Origin: Candidatus Aenigmatarchaeota archaeon
Lineage (GTDB): Archaea > Aenigmatarchaeota > Aenigmatarchaeia > QMZP01
Direction of reading: 5' to 3'
Assembly (NCBI GenBank): GCA_030670085.1
Contig: DAOVCJ010000004.1
Span: 1 to 47,811, forward strand
Length of the DNA stretch: 47,811 nt
The notes under the pieces are model-generated. The model worked only from the letters and a program-made list of their open reading frames with translations, did no database searches and was not told where the DNA came from. Both the position numbers and the translations under genes were made by a program. This document shows positions 1 through 9,321 of this stretch, in pieces (positions within the stretch are counted from its first letter, which is position 1; the number at the start of each line of letters is the position of its first letter).

Positions 1-156
1 CCCCTGCAACGGTAAAAACAAAAACAGTAATTATTTGGCTTAAAACAATAAAAACACAATCGCATGTTTATCATATATTACCAAAACAATCTTTTTCAAA
101 AGAGATGTTTAAGATAACCAATTTAAAATACCAAACCAATAATTCGTAGTGATGTT
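1..156 (+). promoter_or_regulatory. Upstream region and promoter of the NAC gene
   Basis: This A-rich stretch holds no gene that I can see. An AT-rich TATA-like element (aatttaaaata) lies near 120-130, about 30 bp before the NAC start. A GTGATG motif at 149-154, complementary to the archaeal 16S 3' end, lies just before the ATG. The same GGTGATGTTATG arrangement precedes the thiolase gene at 36814, which supports it as a ribosome site. The left edge of the window cuts off whatever lies further upstream. Confidence 0.5.
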
Positions 157-480
157 ATGAGAATCAATCCGAAACAGATGGAAAGAATGATGAAGCGCAT
201 GGGCATTCAGGCCGTCGAGATAGAGGCAGAGGAAGTGATAATAAAGACCCCTGAGAAGGACATAGTAATCAAGAACCCCCAGGTCTCCAAGGTCAATGCC
301 ATGGGCCAGGACACGTTCCAGATAACAGGGGATGTGGAGGAAAGAGCGAAAGAGGGATTTAACAGCGAGGATGTTGAAACAGTCATGAGCCAGGCAGGTG
401 TTTCAGAAGAAGACGCCAGAAGAGCTCTGGGCAAAACCCATGACCTGGCAGAGGCGATACTGAAACTGAAGAAGAAGTAA
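157..480 (+). CDS. nac: Nascent polypeptide-associated complex protein (archaeal alpha-NAC)
   Basis: This 107-residue protein is a homodimeric archaeal NAC that binds nascent chains at the ribosome exit tunnel. Residues of about 5-60 form the NAC barrel, starting with the typical basic helix MRINPKQMERMMKRMGI. Residues of about 66-105 form a UBA domain (EDVETVMSQAGVSEEDARRAL, then DLAEAILKL). The length and two-domain order are normal for the family. The ATG at 157 is chosen because it follows a GTGATG ribosome site and gives the conserved N-terminus. It stands alone, about 50 bp before the ATPase gene. Confidence 0.95.
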   Translation: MRINPKQMERMMKRMGIQAVEIEAEEVIIKTPEKDIVIKNPQVSKVNAMGQDTFQITGDVEERAKEGFNSEDVETVMSQAGVSEEDARRALGKTHDLAEAILKLKKK

Positions 481-531
481 TTCACTTTCGAATTCTAATC
501 TATATTAGGAAACCCAAACAATATTTATTAT

Positions 532-3240
532 ATGGAAGCAACCGAAACCAGTTCTCCCATGAATGGTTCCAGAAAATGGCATGAAATGTCTATGGGAAAT
601 GTTCTGAAGGACCTGGGAACTACAGAAAAGGGTCTGGCAGAATCAGAGGCAAAAACCAGACTGGGTAAATACGGGCTGAATGAAATCAAAAGAAAAAGAA
701 AGATAAGTAAGCTAAAGATACTCCTAAACCAGTTCACCTCCCCTCTGGTCATCATACTTATCATCGCAACCCTTCTTTCTGCCTTAATAGGGGAGATACT
801 AGACGCTATTGTGATACTTATCATACTTCTTTTCAATGCAGTGTTCGGCTTCTTTCAGGAGTACAAAGCGGAGAAGACAATAGAGGCGCTCAAAAAACTG
901 ACAGCGCCTGAGGCTATGGTGGTGAGGGAAGGGAAAACGAAGAGAATACCAAGCAACATGCTCGTTCCAGGAGACATCGTTATGCTTGAGCAGGGAACCA
1001 AGATCCCAGCTGATATGAGGATTACCAAGGGGGTTGAGCTCAAGATAGACGAATCCGCCCTTACTGGAGAATCCGTTTCTGTTTCAAAGTATGCAGAAGG
1101 CATCAAGTGCAAAACCCTAGCTGAGATGGCGAGCATGGCATTCATGGGAACCATAGTAACATACGGAAGGGGGTATGGGGTAGTTGTTAATACAGGAATG
1201 AAGACAGAGATAGGAAAGATTGCAAAGATGGTAGAGGAGGCAGGAGAGCAGGCAACCCCCCTACAAGAGAGATTAAAGGTTTTTGGAAAGAAGCTGGGCT
1301 TTATCGTAATTGCAATATCTATTATAGTAATAGCAATTGGCATCCTAAGGGGTCATGCCCTGATGGAGATGGTAACAACAGGTATCGCTTTAGCGGTTGC
1401 TGCGATACCAGAGGGCCTTCCTGCAGTGGTCACAATAACCCTGGCCGTTGGACTGAAGAGACTGGCCAAGCATAAGGCACTGGTAAAAAAGCTTCCGGCT
1501 GTTGAGTCCTTGGGAAGTACGTCGGTCATATGTGCAGACAAGACAGGAACCCTGACCAAGAATGAGATGACAGTGAGGAAGATATGGTACAAGGACAGAT
1601 TAATAGAGGTGACAGGAAAGGGGTTCGAACCCACTGGAGATTTCCTTTTCGATGAAAAAAGGATTGATCCCATAAAGGATAAAACCCTATCGCTTTTGTT
1701 AAAAACAGGAGCACTCTGCAACAACGCTCAGTTGGAGAATGACGAATCCTGGGAAATAGTGGGTGACCCAACAGAGGGGGCGCTGGTGGTGTTGTCAAAA
1801 AAGGCAGGACTTGACAAGGAGGCCCTGGAGAAGCAGAACCCGAGGTTACATGAGATACCCTTCGCTTCAGAGAGGAAGATGATGAGCACTGTTAACAAGA
1901 GTGAAAACAGGAACATCCTCTACGTTAAGGGAGCCCCTGAAACCATACTAGACCTGTGCACCAAGATTTATGAAAACGGAAGGATCAAGAAGCTAACCAA
2001 GAACGAAAAGAACATGATACTTGACCTGAACCAGAATCTCGCAAACGAGGCCTTGAGGGTCCTGGCATTTGCATACAGGGAAGTAAAGACAAAGAAGTTT
2101 GATGAGAAGCTTGAAAAGGACCTGGTTTTTGTTGGTCTGGCAGGGATGATAGATCCCCCAAGACCCGACGTAGAAGAGAGCATAAAACTTTGCAAGCAGG
2201 CAGGGATAAAGACCGTGATGATAACAGGAGACCACAAAAACACAGCCCTAGCGATTGCAAAGGAGATAGGGTTGTTCGAGGAAGGCAAGAAGAGCTTAAC
2301 AGGCGCAGAGCTGGATTCTATTTCAGATGAGAAACTTGAAGACATGATAGAGGATATTTCGGTTTATGCAAGAGTGGACCCCAAGCACAAGGTAAGGATA
2401 GTCAACGCATTCAAAAAGAAGGGTCATATAATTGCAATGACCGGTGACGGTGTTAATGACGCGCCCGCCCTTAAGAATGCAGACATAGGGATTGCAATGG
2501 GCATAAAGGGAACAGACGTCGCTAAAGAGGCGTCTGATATGATTCTCGCAGATGATGACTTCTCAAACATAGTCAGGGCGGTTGAAGGGGGGAGACATAT
2601 ATACGACAACATAAAGAAGTTCATCTACTACCTACTCTCAAGCAACATTGGTGAGGTCTCGGTTGTTTTCCTTGCCATGCTCCTATTCGTTGACCCATCA
2701 GGAAGCGCACTTCTACCTCTACTAGCCGTCCACCTGCTCTGGATAAACCTGGTAACAGACGGTCCGCCCGCATTGGCTTTGGGGATTGATCCCCCATCAC
2801 CCGACATTATGAACAGGCCACCCAGGAATCCAAAGGAAAAGATACTCTCCAAGGGAGCCATACGTTTCCTGATAATGATAGGTATTATAATGTGTATAGG
2901 AACGCTCGGGGTTTTCTACTGGGGCCTCGGCGTCAGTTTAGACAAGGCAAGGACACTAGCATTCACCACACTGGTTATATATGAAATGTTTAATGTGATA
3001 AACTGCCGATCGCTGAAATATTCAATGTTCAAGATTGGTGTTTTCTCGAACAGGAAACTGATTTATGCGATAGCGGCATCAATAATACTACAGCTGCTGG
3101 TCATATACGTGCCTGCCATACAGATAGGTTTCAAGACAGTCAGTCTTGGCCTTCTTGACTGGCTGGTGATAGTGGCGGTTTCAAGCACTGTGCTTATAAT
3201 AACTCAGCTAAAGCTAAAACTGTTTGGAGGATTTGAGTAG
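532..3240 (+). CDS. P-type Ca2+-transporting ATPase (P2A, SERCA-like)
   Basis: This 902-residue membrane pump uses ATP to move a cation, probably Ca2+, out of the cytoplasm. Visible motifs are the actuator TGES (178-181), PEGLP in M4 (293-297), the phosphorylated DKTGT (D336) and TGDGVNDAP in the P domain. M4 AAIPEGLPAVV, M5 SSNIGEV and M6 LLWINLVTDGPPA match the SERCA Ca2+ ligands (Glu in M4; Asn/Glu in M5; Asn/Thr/Asp in M6), so Ca2+ is a well-supported substrate. The N-terminal cation-ATPase domain and about ten membrane segments are complete. A TATA-like ctatatta near 500-508 fits a leaderless start at 532. The downstream exchanger follows directly, suggesting a Ca2+ efflux operon. Confidence 0.93.
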   Translation: MEATETSSPMNGSRKWHEMSMGNVLKDLGTTEKGLAESEAKTRLGKYGLNEIKRKRKISKLKILLNQFTSPLVIILIIATLLSALIGEILDAIVILIILLFNAVFGFFQEYKAEKTIEALKKLTAPEAMVVREGKTKRIPSNMLVPGDIVMLEQGTKIPADMRITKGVELKIDESALTGESVSVSKYAEGIKCKTLAEMASMAFMGTIVTYGRGYGVVVNTGMKTEIGKIAKMVEEAGEQATPLQERLKVFGKKLGFIVIAISIIVIAIGILRGHALMEMVTTGIALAVAAIPEGLPAVVTITLAVGLKRLAKHKALVKKLPAVESLGSTSVICADKTGTLTKNEMTVRKIWYKDRLIEVTGKGFEPTGDFLFDEKRIDPIKDKTLSLLLKTGALCNNAQLENDESWEIVGDPTEGALVVLSKKAGLDKEALEKQNPRLHEIPFASERKMMSTVNKSENRNILYVKGAPETILDLCTKIYENGRIKKLTKNEKNMILDLNQNLANEALRVLAFAYREVKTKKFDEKLEKDLVFVGLAGMIDPPRPDVEESIKLCKQAGIKTVMITGDHKNTALAIAKEIGLFEEGKKSLTGAELDSISDEKLEDMIEDISVYARVDPKHKVRIVNAFKKKGHIIAMTGDGVNDAPALKNADIGIAMGIKGTDVAKEASDMILADDDFSNIVRAVEGGRHIYDNIKKFIYYLLSSNIGEVSVVFLAMLLFVDPSGSALLPLLAVHLLWINLVTDGPPALALGIDPPSPDIMNRPPRNPKEKILSKGAIRFLIMIGIIMCIGTLGVFYWGLGVSLDKARTLAFTTLVIYEMFNVINCRSLKYSMFKIGVFSNRKLIYAIAASIILQLLVIYVPAIQIGFKTVSLGLLDWLVIVAVSSTVLIITQLKLKLFGGFE

Positions 3241-3241
3241 C

Positions 3242-4192
3242 ATGTGGTACTACTTTTTGTTCTTTGCTGTAGGAGTGGCCCTTCTGATAAAGGGAGCGGA
3301 CATTGTGGTGAAATATGCCTCTCAGACAGCCCGTCTCCTTGGCGTGTCCAATTTCATGATCGGCCTAACCCTGGTGGCTTTCTCCACAACTCTACCAGAG
3401 CTGTCCGTTTCTATAATGTCCGCCTTCTCTGGTGTGGTTGACATAGCTACCGGAACAGTACTGGGCTCAATAATAGCAAATCCCGCACTTATACTTGCAC
3501 TTGCGGCCGTGTTCGTCCCACTTGCCACAAACAGGAATATAAAAAGGCTGAATTATATACTCATAGTATACCTTCTCATCTTCTCACTACTTCTTATTGA
3601 TGGACTTGTGTGGTACGAAGGACTGGCCTTGATCATTCTATTTGCCTTTTACATGGCAAACATGATCAAGAGGGGAAGAGGGATGGGATCAGAGACCAAG
3701 AAGAAAAAAACCAAAATAGAGTACAAAAGAAGAAGGATAGCGAAATACATCGTTTTCACGATATTTGGTGGAGGGCTTGTTGTTGCAGGCGCCAAGCTTC
3801 TTATAGACTCCACAATAAGCATATCAACTATTTGGGGTGTGCCTGAAATACTCATTGCGATTATAGCTGTTGCAATTGGAACATCCCTCCCTGAGCTAGC
3901 CGTGGTAATTACAGCAGCCTTCAAAAAAATGGTGGGGATATCCATAGGCGATATCCTTGGAGCGAACATGTTCAACGTCATGGTGCTTGGGGCAACTTCT
4001 TTAGTGTCCCCGATACCTGTCACAACAAAGATACTTACAATAGTAATACCAATAATACTCCTCGTTAACGTGCTCCTCCTGCTTTTCATGAGCACGAAAT
4101 GGTTCGTGTCAAAGAAATGGCAGCTATCCAGAGGCGAAGGACTCATACTGCTGCTTATTTACGTGATTTTTGTTTACCTGCAGTTTGTTTGA
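3242..4192 (+). CDS. Ca2+/cation antiporter, CaCA family (YrbG-like)
   Basis: This membrane exchanger of 316 residues has the two inverted alpha-repeats of the CaCA family: GLTLVAFSTTLPELSVSI in the N-terminal half and AIGTSLPELAVVITA in the C-terminal half, each with the acidic PE ion ligand. About ten hydrophobic segments flank a basic cytoplasmic loop. A longer reading from a TTG at 3224 is possible, but the ATG at 3242 has a GGAGG site at 3226-3230 lying inside the end of the ATPase gene, so I use 3242. Coupling with a Ca2+ ATPase supports a role in Ca2+ efflux. The 3' end overlaps the convergent glycyl-tRNA synthetase gene by 38 bp. Confidence 0.92.
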   Translation: MWYYFLFFAVGVALLIKGADIVVKYASQTARLLGVSNFMIGLTLVAFSTTLPELSVSIMSAFSGVVDIATGTVLGSIIANPALILALAAVFVPLATNRNIKRLNYILIVYLLIFSLLLIDGLVWYEGLALIILFAFYMANMIKRGRGMGSETKKKKTKIEYKRRRIAKYIVFTIFGGGLVVAGAKLLIDSTISISTIWGVPEILIAIIAVAIGTSLPELAVVITAAFKKMVGISIGDILGANMFNVMVLGATSLVSPIPVTTKILTIVIPIILLVNVLLLLFMSTKWFVSKKWQLSRGEGLILLLIYVIFVYLQFV

Positions 4193-5681
4193 TTACTCTT
4201 CCAAGGGTTTCAAATTTCTCACCTTCAAAAAGCCCTCTTAAAACACCCGGAAGTTTCTTTATCTTTACCCTTATCTGCTTCTGGTTGTCCCTATTACGAA
4301 TGGTAACGTCCTCCTTCTTTTTCGAATCATAGTCTATCGTTATGCAATAAGGCGTTCCTGCTTCGTCTTGTCTGTAGTAGAGCCTTCCTATAGACCCGGT
4401 TTCATCATAGAGAACCAAGAACCCACACCTTCGGAGCATCTCAAAGATACTCCTTGCTAACTTTGGCAGGCCATTCTTTCTGACCAACGGGAAAACTGCA
4501 ACCTGGTATGGGGAAACCCTTGGAGGGAACGCAAAATAGACCCTGTCCCTGTCCTCCCTGAGACACGATTCCATTACACAGAACAACGGCCTGTCAATAC
4601 CATATGCAACCTCAATAACACGTGGTATTATTTTCTCCCCATTCCAGTCTACTTTCATATCCTGCCTGCTCAAACCCATATGCCTCTTCAGGTCGTAATC
4701 CGTCCTGTCAGCGATTCCGACAAGCTCTATCCTGCCGTAATTATCCGAGAGGAATTCAACATCCCACGTATCCTTTGAATAGAAACACCTCTCCTCATCC
4801 TTATGCTGTCTTAGCCTGAGTTTTTTTGGATCAATACCCATCTGCATATATATCTGCCATGACCTTGCAAGGAAGTATGTAATGAATTCGCTGGCAAATT
4901 TCTTTTTAACCAGTTCACCAATCTTCATCATTCTCGGTTTTTGGGTTTTCTTCTGGTCCTGTTTTGTCAGGACAGGAACCTTTAGGTTTTTGACTTCACT
5001 GAACCTGGGATGATTATCCCTTTGTTTTGGGTGTATGAAGAACTGCACTTCTGCCTGTGAGAATTCCCTGAGCCTCACGAGACCCTTCCTCGGAGAGATT
5101 TCGTTTCTGAAGGATTTTCCGAACTGTATGATACCAAGGGGAAGCTTCCTCCTGCCCAGTTCATAAAGCCTCTTGAAAGGCATGTAGGTTGTCTGTGCAG
5201 TCTCTGGCCTCAAGTACCCAGATATCTTGTTTTTGCCAGGCCCTATGTATGTTTTAAACATAAGGTTGTAGTCATACACGTTTCCCAGAACACCAGAACA
5301 TTTCGGGCACGTTATTTTCTTATCCTTTATTATCTTCTGGATTTCACCCAGACCCAAACCTTCAACATCCTTTCCTATCTTCTCCTCGATTAGCTGGTCT
5401 GCTCTGTAGGCCTCACCACATTTCTGGCATTCAATTGTCATGTCAGTGAATGATTCTATATGGCCACTCGCCACCCACGGGTCCTCTGTTGTGAGTATGG
5501 GAGCCTCTATCAAAACGCACCCCTCCTGAATCATGTAATATTCCCTGATGAGGTTTTCTATTCTGAGCTTCATCAATGCTCCCAGGGGACCGTACGTGTA
5601 GAAGCCTGAGCATCCCTGATATATCTCAAAGGATGGCCAGAAGAAACCCCTTCTCTTGGCAATATCCAGAACATCAGCCAT
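4155..5681 (-). CDS. glyS: Glycyl-tRNA synthetase, archaeal/eukaryal alpha2 type
   Basis: This 508-residue class II synthetase charges tRNA-Gly. The N-terminus ending in YQGCSGFYTYGPLG is typical of the dimeric GRS1 type. Motif 2 is FRNEISPRKGLVRLREFSQAE. A zinc-ribbon pair (ECQKCGEAYRAD and TCPKCSGVLG) lies in the insertion between them. The C-terminal anticodon-binding domain is present (VSPYQVAVFPLV, then YDETGSIGRLYYRQDEAGTP). It is slightly shorter than many archaeal homologues but looks complete. The start at 5681 gives the expected MADVLDIAKRRGF opening. Its 3' end overlaps the exchanger gene on the other strand. Confidence 0.96.
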   Translation of the reverse strand: MADVLDIAKRRGFFWPSFEIYQGCSGFYTYGPLGALMKLRIENLIREYYMIQEGCVLIEAPILTTEDPWVASGHIESFTDMTIECQKCGEAYRADQLIEEKIGKDVEGLGLGEIQKIIKDKKITCPKCSGVLGNVYDYNLMFKTYIGPGKNKISGYLRPETAQTTYMPFKRLYELGRRKLPLGIIQFGKSFRNEISPRKGLVRLREFSQAEVQFFIHPKQRDNHPRFSEVKNLKVPVLTKQDQKKTQKPRMMKIGELVKKKFASEFITYFLARSWQIYMQMGIDPKKLRLRQHKDEERCFYSKDTWDVEFLSDNYGRIELVGIADRTDYDLKRHMGLSRQDMKVDWNGEKIIPRVIEVAYGIDRPLFCVMESCLREDRDRVYFAFPPRVSPYQVAVFPLVRKNGLPKLARSIFEMLRRCGFLVLYDETGSIGRLYYRQDEAGTPYCITIDYDSKKKEDVTIRNRDNQKQIRVKIKKLPGVLRGLFEGEKFETLGRVIKQTAGKQKSRK

Positions 5682-5769
5682 ACGAAAACCCCAATAAATT
5701 AGTAATGGTTTGCGAGCTTAAAATGTTTTCATTTGAAGGCTATATATTTATTGAATTCACAATAAGCTC

Positions 5770-6435
5770 ATGAAGCGTCTGAAGGTGGACCTGCACATAC
5801 ACACAAAGTACTCAAAGGACGGTGAAATAAATCCAGAGGATCTGGTTAAGAAAGCAGTAGAACTCGGTTTTGACGCGATAGCGGTTACAGACCATGGAAC
5901 GATTAAAGGAGCCATAGAGACAAAGGAAATTGCGAGAAAAACCGCGAAAGACCTGATTGTTTTTGTTGGCCAGGAGATCAAGACAAAGCAGGGCGAAGTG
6001 TTGGTTTACAACATAAGAAATGAAATAAAAGAGGGACAGGATATTTTAAAGACCTGCCAGGAGGCAAAGAAAAACAAAGGATTTCTTGTGGTTCCCCACC
6101 CCTTTGATTTAATGAGGAGGGGGATAGGCGAAAACACAAAAAGCATTCTGGAATATGTAGATGCGGTAGAGGGTTTCAATGCGAGAACTGTCATAAACAG
6201 GTTTAATGAAAGGGCGATGGAGTTTGCAAAAGAAAACAGCAAACCAATGGTTGCGGGATCTGATGCGCATTTCTTGGACGAGTTCGGAAAAACCTACATG
6301 CTTATAGAAAGCGGGAAAGGCGAAAGGAACATCCTTAATGCAATAGAAAAAGGCAGACTTGAAATGGTTATGCAGAGACATGGCATGAAATCTGGTATGA
6401 AAAGGGGCCTGAGGAAGGTTAGAACCTATTTTTAA
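5770..6435 (+). CDS. PHP-domain phosphoesterase-like protein
   Basis: This 221-residue protein has a PHP metal-dependent hydrolase domain: DLHIHTKYSKDG (H9, H11), a TDHG motif (40-43), VVPHPFD in the middle, and GSDAH near the C-terminus, which together supply the His/Asp metal ligands. Stand-alone PHP proteins of this size act on phosphate esters or nucleotides, and the substrate cannot be read from sequence. A TATA element (ctatatatttatt, near 5738-5750) about 25 bp before the ATG indicates a leaderless mRNA. It is divergent from glyS. A second, different PHP protein lies at 32304. Confidence 0.85.
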   Translation: MKRLKVDLHIHTKYSKDGEINPEDLVKKAVELGFDAIAVTDHGTIKGAIETKEIARKTAKDLIVFVGQEIKTKQGEVLVYNIRNEIKEGQDILKTCQEAKKNKGFLVVPHPFDLMRRGIGENTKSILEYVDAVEGFNARTVINRFNERAMEFAKENSKPMVAGSDAHFLDEFGKTYMLIESGKGERNILNAIEKGRLEMVMQRHGMKSGMKRGLRKVRTYF

Positions 6436-6461
6436 TATAGGACCTGGGATATACTATAAAT

Positions 6462-7460
6462 ATGGCTGACCCCAGACTTGTTGATTATATAAAACATGCT
6501 CTGAAATCTGGAACCCCAATAGATCATATTGAAAGGGCCCTAATTAATGAGGGATGGAGAAAACAGGATGTTGATGAGGCAATAGATACAATCATAGAAG
6601 AAAGAGAACAAGAGCCCGTTGTCCCCCAACAAGCACCTACAGCGTATACAACAAGGGTCCCAGAGCTTATGGGTGAAGAAAAATCCCCAGAACAGCCCCC
6701 AGGCCAGCCAGAAGCTCCTCCTGAACCCTCCACAGAATCCCCATACAAATCAATGGGAGTCTTCACCAAATTCAAAATGATTCTAAGACATCCAGGAAAG
6801 TTTTTTGAGGCAGTGAAGGCCGAGAAGGGATATGAGGCCCCGGTCAAATATTACCTGTTCTTACTGTTTATACAGATCATAATAGCAAACGCTGTCCTGT
6901 ACCTTTCTCTAACTATGGGAGCAGCGTTTTTCAATCCCTCATTGATTAACCCACTTATGAGTATGTTTACGATAACCACTGTATCCAATTTCTTGTTTGC
7001 AAACATTTCACTTGTACTGACTATCGTTATACTCTTTGTAACGGCATGGTTTTTCAACATATTCCTCAGGCTCTTTAAAGGAAAGGGAAGGATGGTTGAT
7101 ACATTCAAGGGAATAGTGTATGCTTACACACCAAACGTTATACTCACTATTATTTCAATACCAATCTCGTTGCTTATACTTTTTTCTATTCTCCCCTCAC
7201 TTTCTCCTGGGAACCTTCTACTCGAGCTCAATTTGGTAGAAATGTCTTTAGCAACACTGGTTTTCTCTCTGATGTCAATTGCATTTTTAATATGGACACT
7301 TTACCTCGAGCTCAAGGGACTGTCAATATTCCATGAGATTTCAATGCTGAGGGTTCTTGGTGCACTGATACTGGGTATAATAGTATTATATGTTATCATT
7401 GGCATTGTTCTCGGTCTGGTTATTGGTTTGTTTTTCTTAGGAGCGTTTGCTATCCCTTAA
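6462..7460 (+). CDS. Yip1-family membrane protein with N-terminal helical module
   Basis: This 332-residue protein has three parts. Residues 1-47 form a small helical module (DPRLVDYIKHALKSGTPIDH, then WRKQDVDEAI), a type common at the N-terminus of DPANN-like membrane proteins. Residues of about 48-95 are a Pro/Glu-rich linker. The rest is a Yip1-like domain that opens with FTKFKMILRHPGKFFEAVKAEKGY and has about five membrane spans. Yip1 domains in archaea have no settled function. A TATA-like tttttaatata about 28 bp upstream of the ATG fits a leaderless start. Confidence 0.75.
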   Translation: MADPRLVDYIKHALKSGTPIDHIERALINEGWRKQDVDEAIDTIIEEREQEPVVPQQAPTAYTTRVPELMGEEKSPEQPPGQPEAPPEPSTESPYKSMGVFTKFKMILRHPGKFFEAVKAEKGYEAPVKYYLFLLFIQIIIANAVLYLSLTMGAAFFNPSLINPLMSMFTITTVSNFLFANISLVLTIVILFVTAWFFNIFLRLFKGKGRMVDTFKGIVYAYTPNVILTIISIPISLLILFSILPSLSPGNLLLELNLVEMSLATLVFSLMSIAFLIWTLYLELKGLSIFHEISMLRVLGALILGIIVLYVIIGIVLGLVIGLFFLGAFAIP

Positions 7461-7513
7461 CCCATGTAGTTTAGCAAGCAATAATTTTATTCTCAGACTC
7501 CAAATAATATACA

Positions 7514-8161
7514 ATGAAAGCGCAGTTTTTCCCTTATGCAGATGAAAACATTTCAAAAAAGACCCCTTACTTCACGTATGGCATTATATTGGTGAATGTT
7601 CTGACATTCATTTTCAGTTTTATTGACTTTGAAGGTATTGTGACAACATATGGTTTCATACCAGCAAACCCAAGCATTCTGGCGACGTTTACATCCATGT
7701 TCCTACATGCTGGAATCCTGCACATTTTCATAAACATGTGGTACCTCTACATATTCGGGGACAACCTAGAGTACGCTTTCGGAAGGGTGAAGTTTCTGCT
7801 TTTCTATCTCGCCTCAGGCATTTTCGCACTCTCTTTTCACTACATTACAGACTTCGGCTCAAGCCTGCCGGTTGTTGGTGCATCGGGCGCGGTTTCAGGG
7901 ATTCTGGGAGCGTACCTCGTTTTGCTGCCTCACATGAAAATAAAGGCAATAGGGTTTTATACCCTATGGAAGCTTCCTACGTATGTAATAATAGGGAGCT
8001 GGTTTGTCCTTCAGCTGGTACTCGCGTTCATCAGCGTTTTTACAGATTGGAGTAATGTCGCCTTCTGGGCGCACGTGGGGGGTTTTGTTTTCGGGGCAAT
8101 GATAGGTTTCATATACAATAAGCATCTTTGGGTCAAGTTAGTGAAGCGATACAGAAAATAG
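7514..8161 (+). CDS. Rhomboid-family intramembrane serine protease
   Basis: This 215-residue protein has six membrane segments. The catalytic dyad is visible: GASG (122-125, Ser124) in TM4 and the His of AHVGG (H187) in TM6. The upstream HAGILHIFINMWYLYIFGD segment carries the conserved His/Asn residues (H65, H70, N74) that form the oxyanion region. Rhomboids cleave membrane-spanning substrates within the bilayer, and the substrate here is unknown. The TATA-like caataattttattc about 26 bp before the ATG supports the start. Confidence 0.92.
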   Translation: MKAQFFPYADENISKKTPYFTYGIILVNVLTFIFSFIDFEGIVTTYGFIPANPSILATFTSMFLHAGILHIFINMWYLYIFGDNLEYAFGRVKFLLFYLASGIFALSFHYITDFGSSLPVVGASGAVSGILGAYLVLLPHMKIKAIGFYTLWKLPTYVIIGSWFVLQLVLAFISVFTDWSNVAFWAHVGGFVFGAMIGFIYNKHLWVKLVKRYRK

Positions 8162-8190
8162 ATTTAATATATCAACCCAATATAATTTTT

Positions 8191-9321
8191 ATGTGGGTAG
8201 CTGTATTCATTGTTTTCTTGACGTTTCTCTTTTGGGTTCTCGGTTACGAGGGAATAGTAAGACAAAATATGCGGAGACCCAAGCCAAATCCCAAAAATCT
8301 ACCACCAGTCTCTGTGATAATCCCTACATACAAAGCCGAGCGAACCATAGAGCAGACACTGAAATCAGTAAAAAACCTAGATTATCCGAAAAAGGAAATT
8401 ATTGTTATAAACGATTCTGACGATAAAACTCCACAGATATGCAAGAAATACGGGGTCAAGCTGATTCAGAACAAAAGGAGGATGGGAAAATCCATATCCT
8501 TGGACATGGCAACCAAAAAGGCGAAGAATGAAATTCTGCTCTTCCTAGATTCTGACACAGTGGTTGAGAAGGATGTTCTGAAGAAGATCATGCCATGGTT
8601 TTACAAACCAAAGGTAGCTGTGGTAATGCCAACCTTTACCGCAAAGAACAACAGGAGCATTGCAAAACTTGTTTCCGTAGAGAACATATTCACCCACTCC
8701 CATCTTAGGACCCACCTGTACTTCGGTTCCCTTATAGCCTTTAGGGGGTGCTGCTTTGCCATGAGAAAGAGCGTTATAAAAAAGACAGGTGGGTGGGGGA
8801 GAACCCTTACAGAAGACAATGACATGGGAGCAAGGGTTGCAAAGAACGGATATGTAATAGAGTGGGAGCCTAATGCAACTGCAAATACAAACGAGCCAGA
8901 AACAAGAGAAGAGTTGAAGAAGCAGAAGATAAGGTGGGGGGTGGGCTCTGCCTACACGTTCTTTCGCCACAGAAGGTATTATAGAAAATCCCCACAGTTC
9001 CTATCATATTTCCTCCCTTACATAATCCTGGGATTCTTGGTAGCGCTCCTTGTTCTCTGGCAGTTGTATCTTTTTGTATCCACACTCTCTCTAATCCCAA
9101 TCCTAAATCTTATAATAGAACTAGTAATCATAACAATAGCCACATACTTTCATATAACGGTTCTTGTTTACTCAGAGAGGGGCTTCATAAATCCGATACT
9201 GCTCCTGAAGTACATGCTCTATTACTTACCCATTGTTAATTTTTTCTACTTTAAGGGAATGGTAAAGGGAATAAGGGGTAAGAAGAACAAGAAGGATGAG
9301 CTTGACTTGGCCTTATGGTAG
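8191..9321 (+). CDS. Membrane-anchored family 2 glycosyltransferase (processive type)
   Basis: The protein has 376 residues. One N-terminal membrane helix (MWVAVFIVFLTFLFWVLGYEG) is followed by a GT-A domain: VSVIIPTYKAERTIEQTLKS, the DSD metal motif in FLDSDTVV, the catalytic TEDND, and QKIRW, a QxxRW motif as in cellulose and hyaluronan synthases. At least two C-terminal membrane spans follow. It probably makes or extends a surface polysaccharide or glycolipid. The reading frame stays open back to a TTG at 8128 inside the rhomboid gene, but a TATA element (gatttaatatatc, 8161-8173) sits 24 bp before the ATG at 8191, so that start is preferred. It abuts a convergent methyltransferase gene. 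Confidence 0.9.
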   Translation: MWVAVFIVFLTFLFWVLGYEGIVRQNMRRPKPNPKNLPPVSVIIPTYKAERTIEQTLKSVKNLDYPKKEIIVINDSDDKTPQICKKYGVKLIQNKRRMGKSISLDMATKKAKNEILLFLDSDTVVEKDVLKKIMPWFYKPKVAVVMPTFTAKNNRSIAKLVSVENIFTHSHLRTHLYFGSLIAFRGCCFAMRKSVIKKTGGWGRTLTEDNDMGARVAKNGYVIEWEPNATANTNEPETREELKKQKIRWGVGSAYTFFRHRRYYRKSPQFLSYFLPYIILGFLVALLVLWQLYLFVSTLSLIPILNLIIELVIITIATYFHITVLVYSERGFINPILLLKYMLYYLPIVNFFYFKGMVKGIRGKKNKKDELDLALW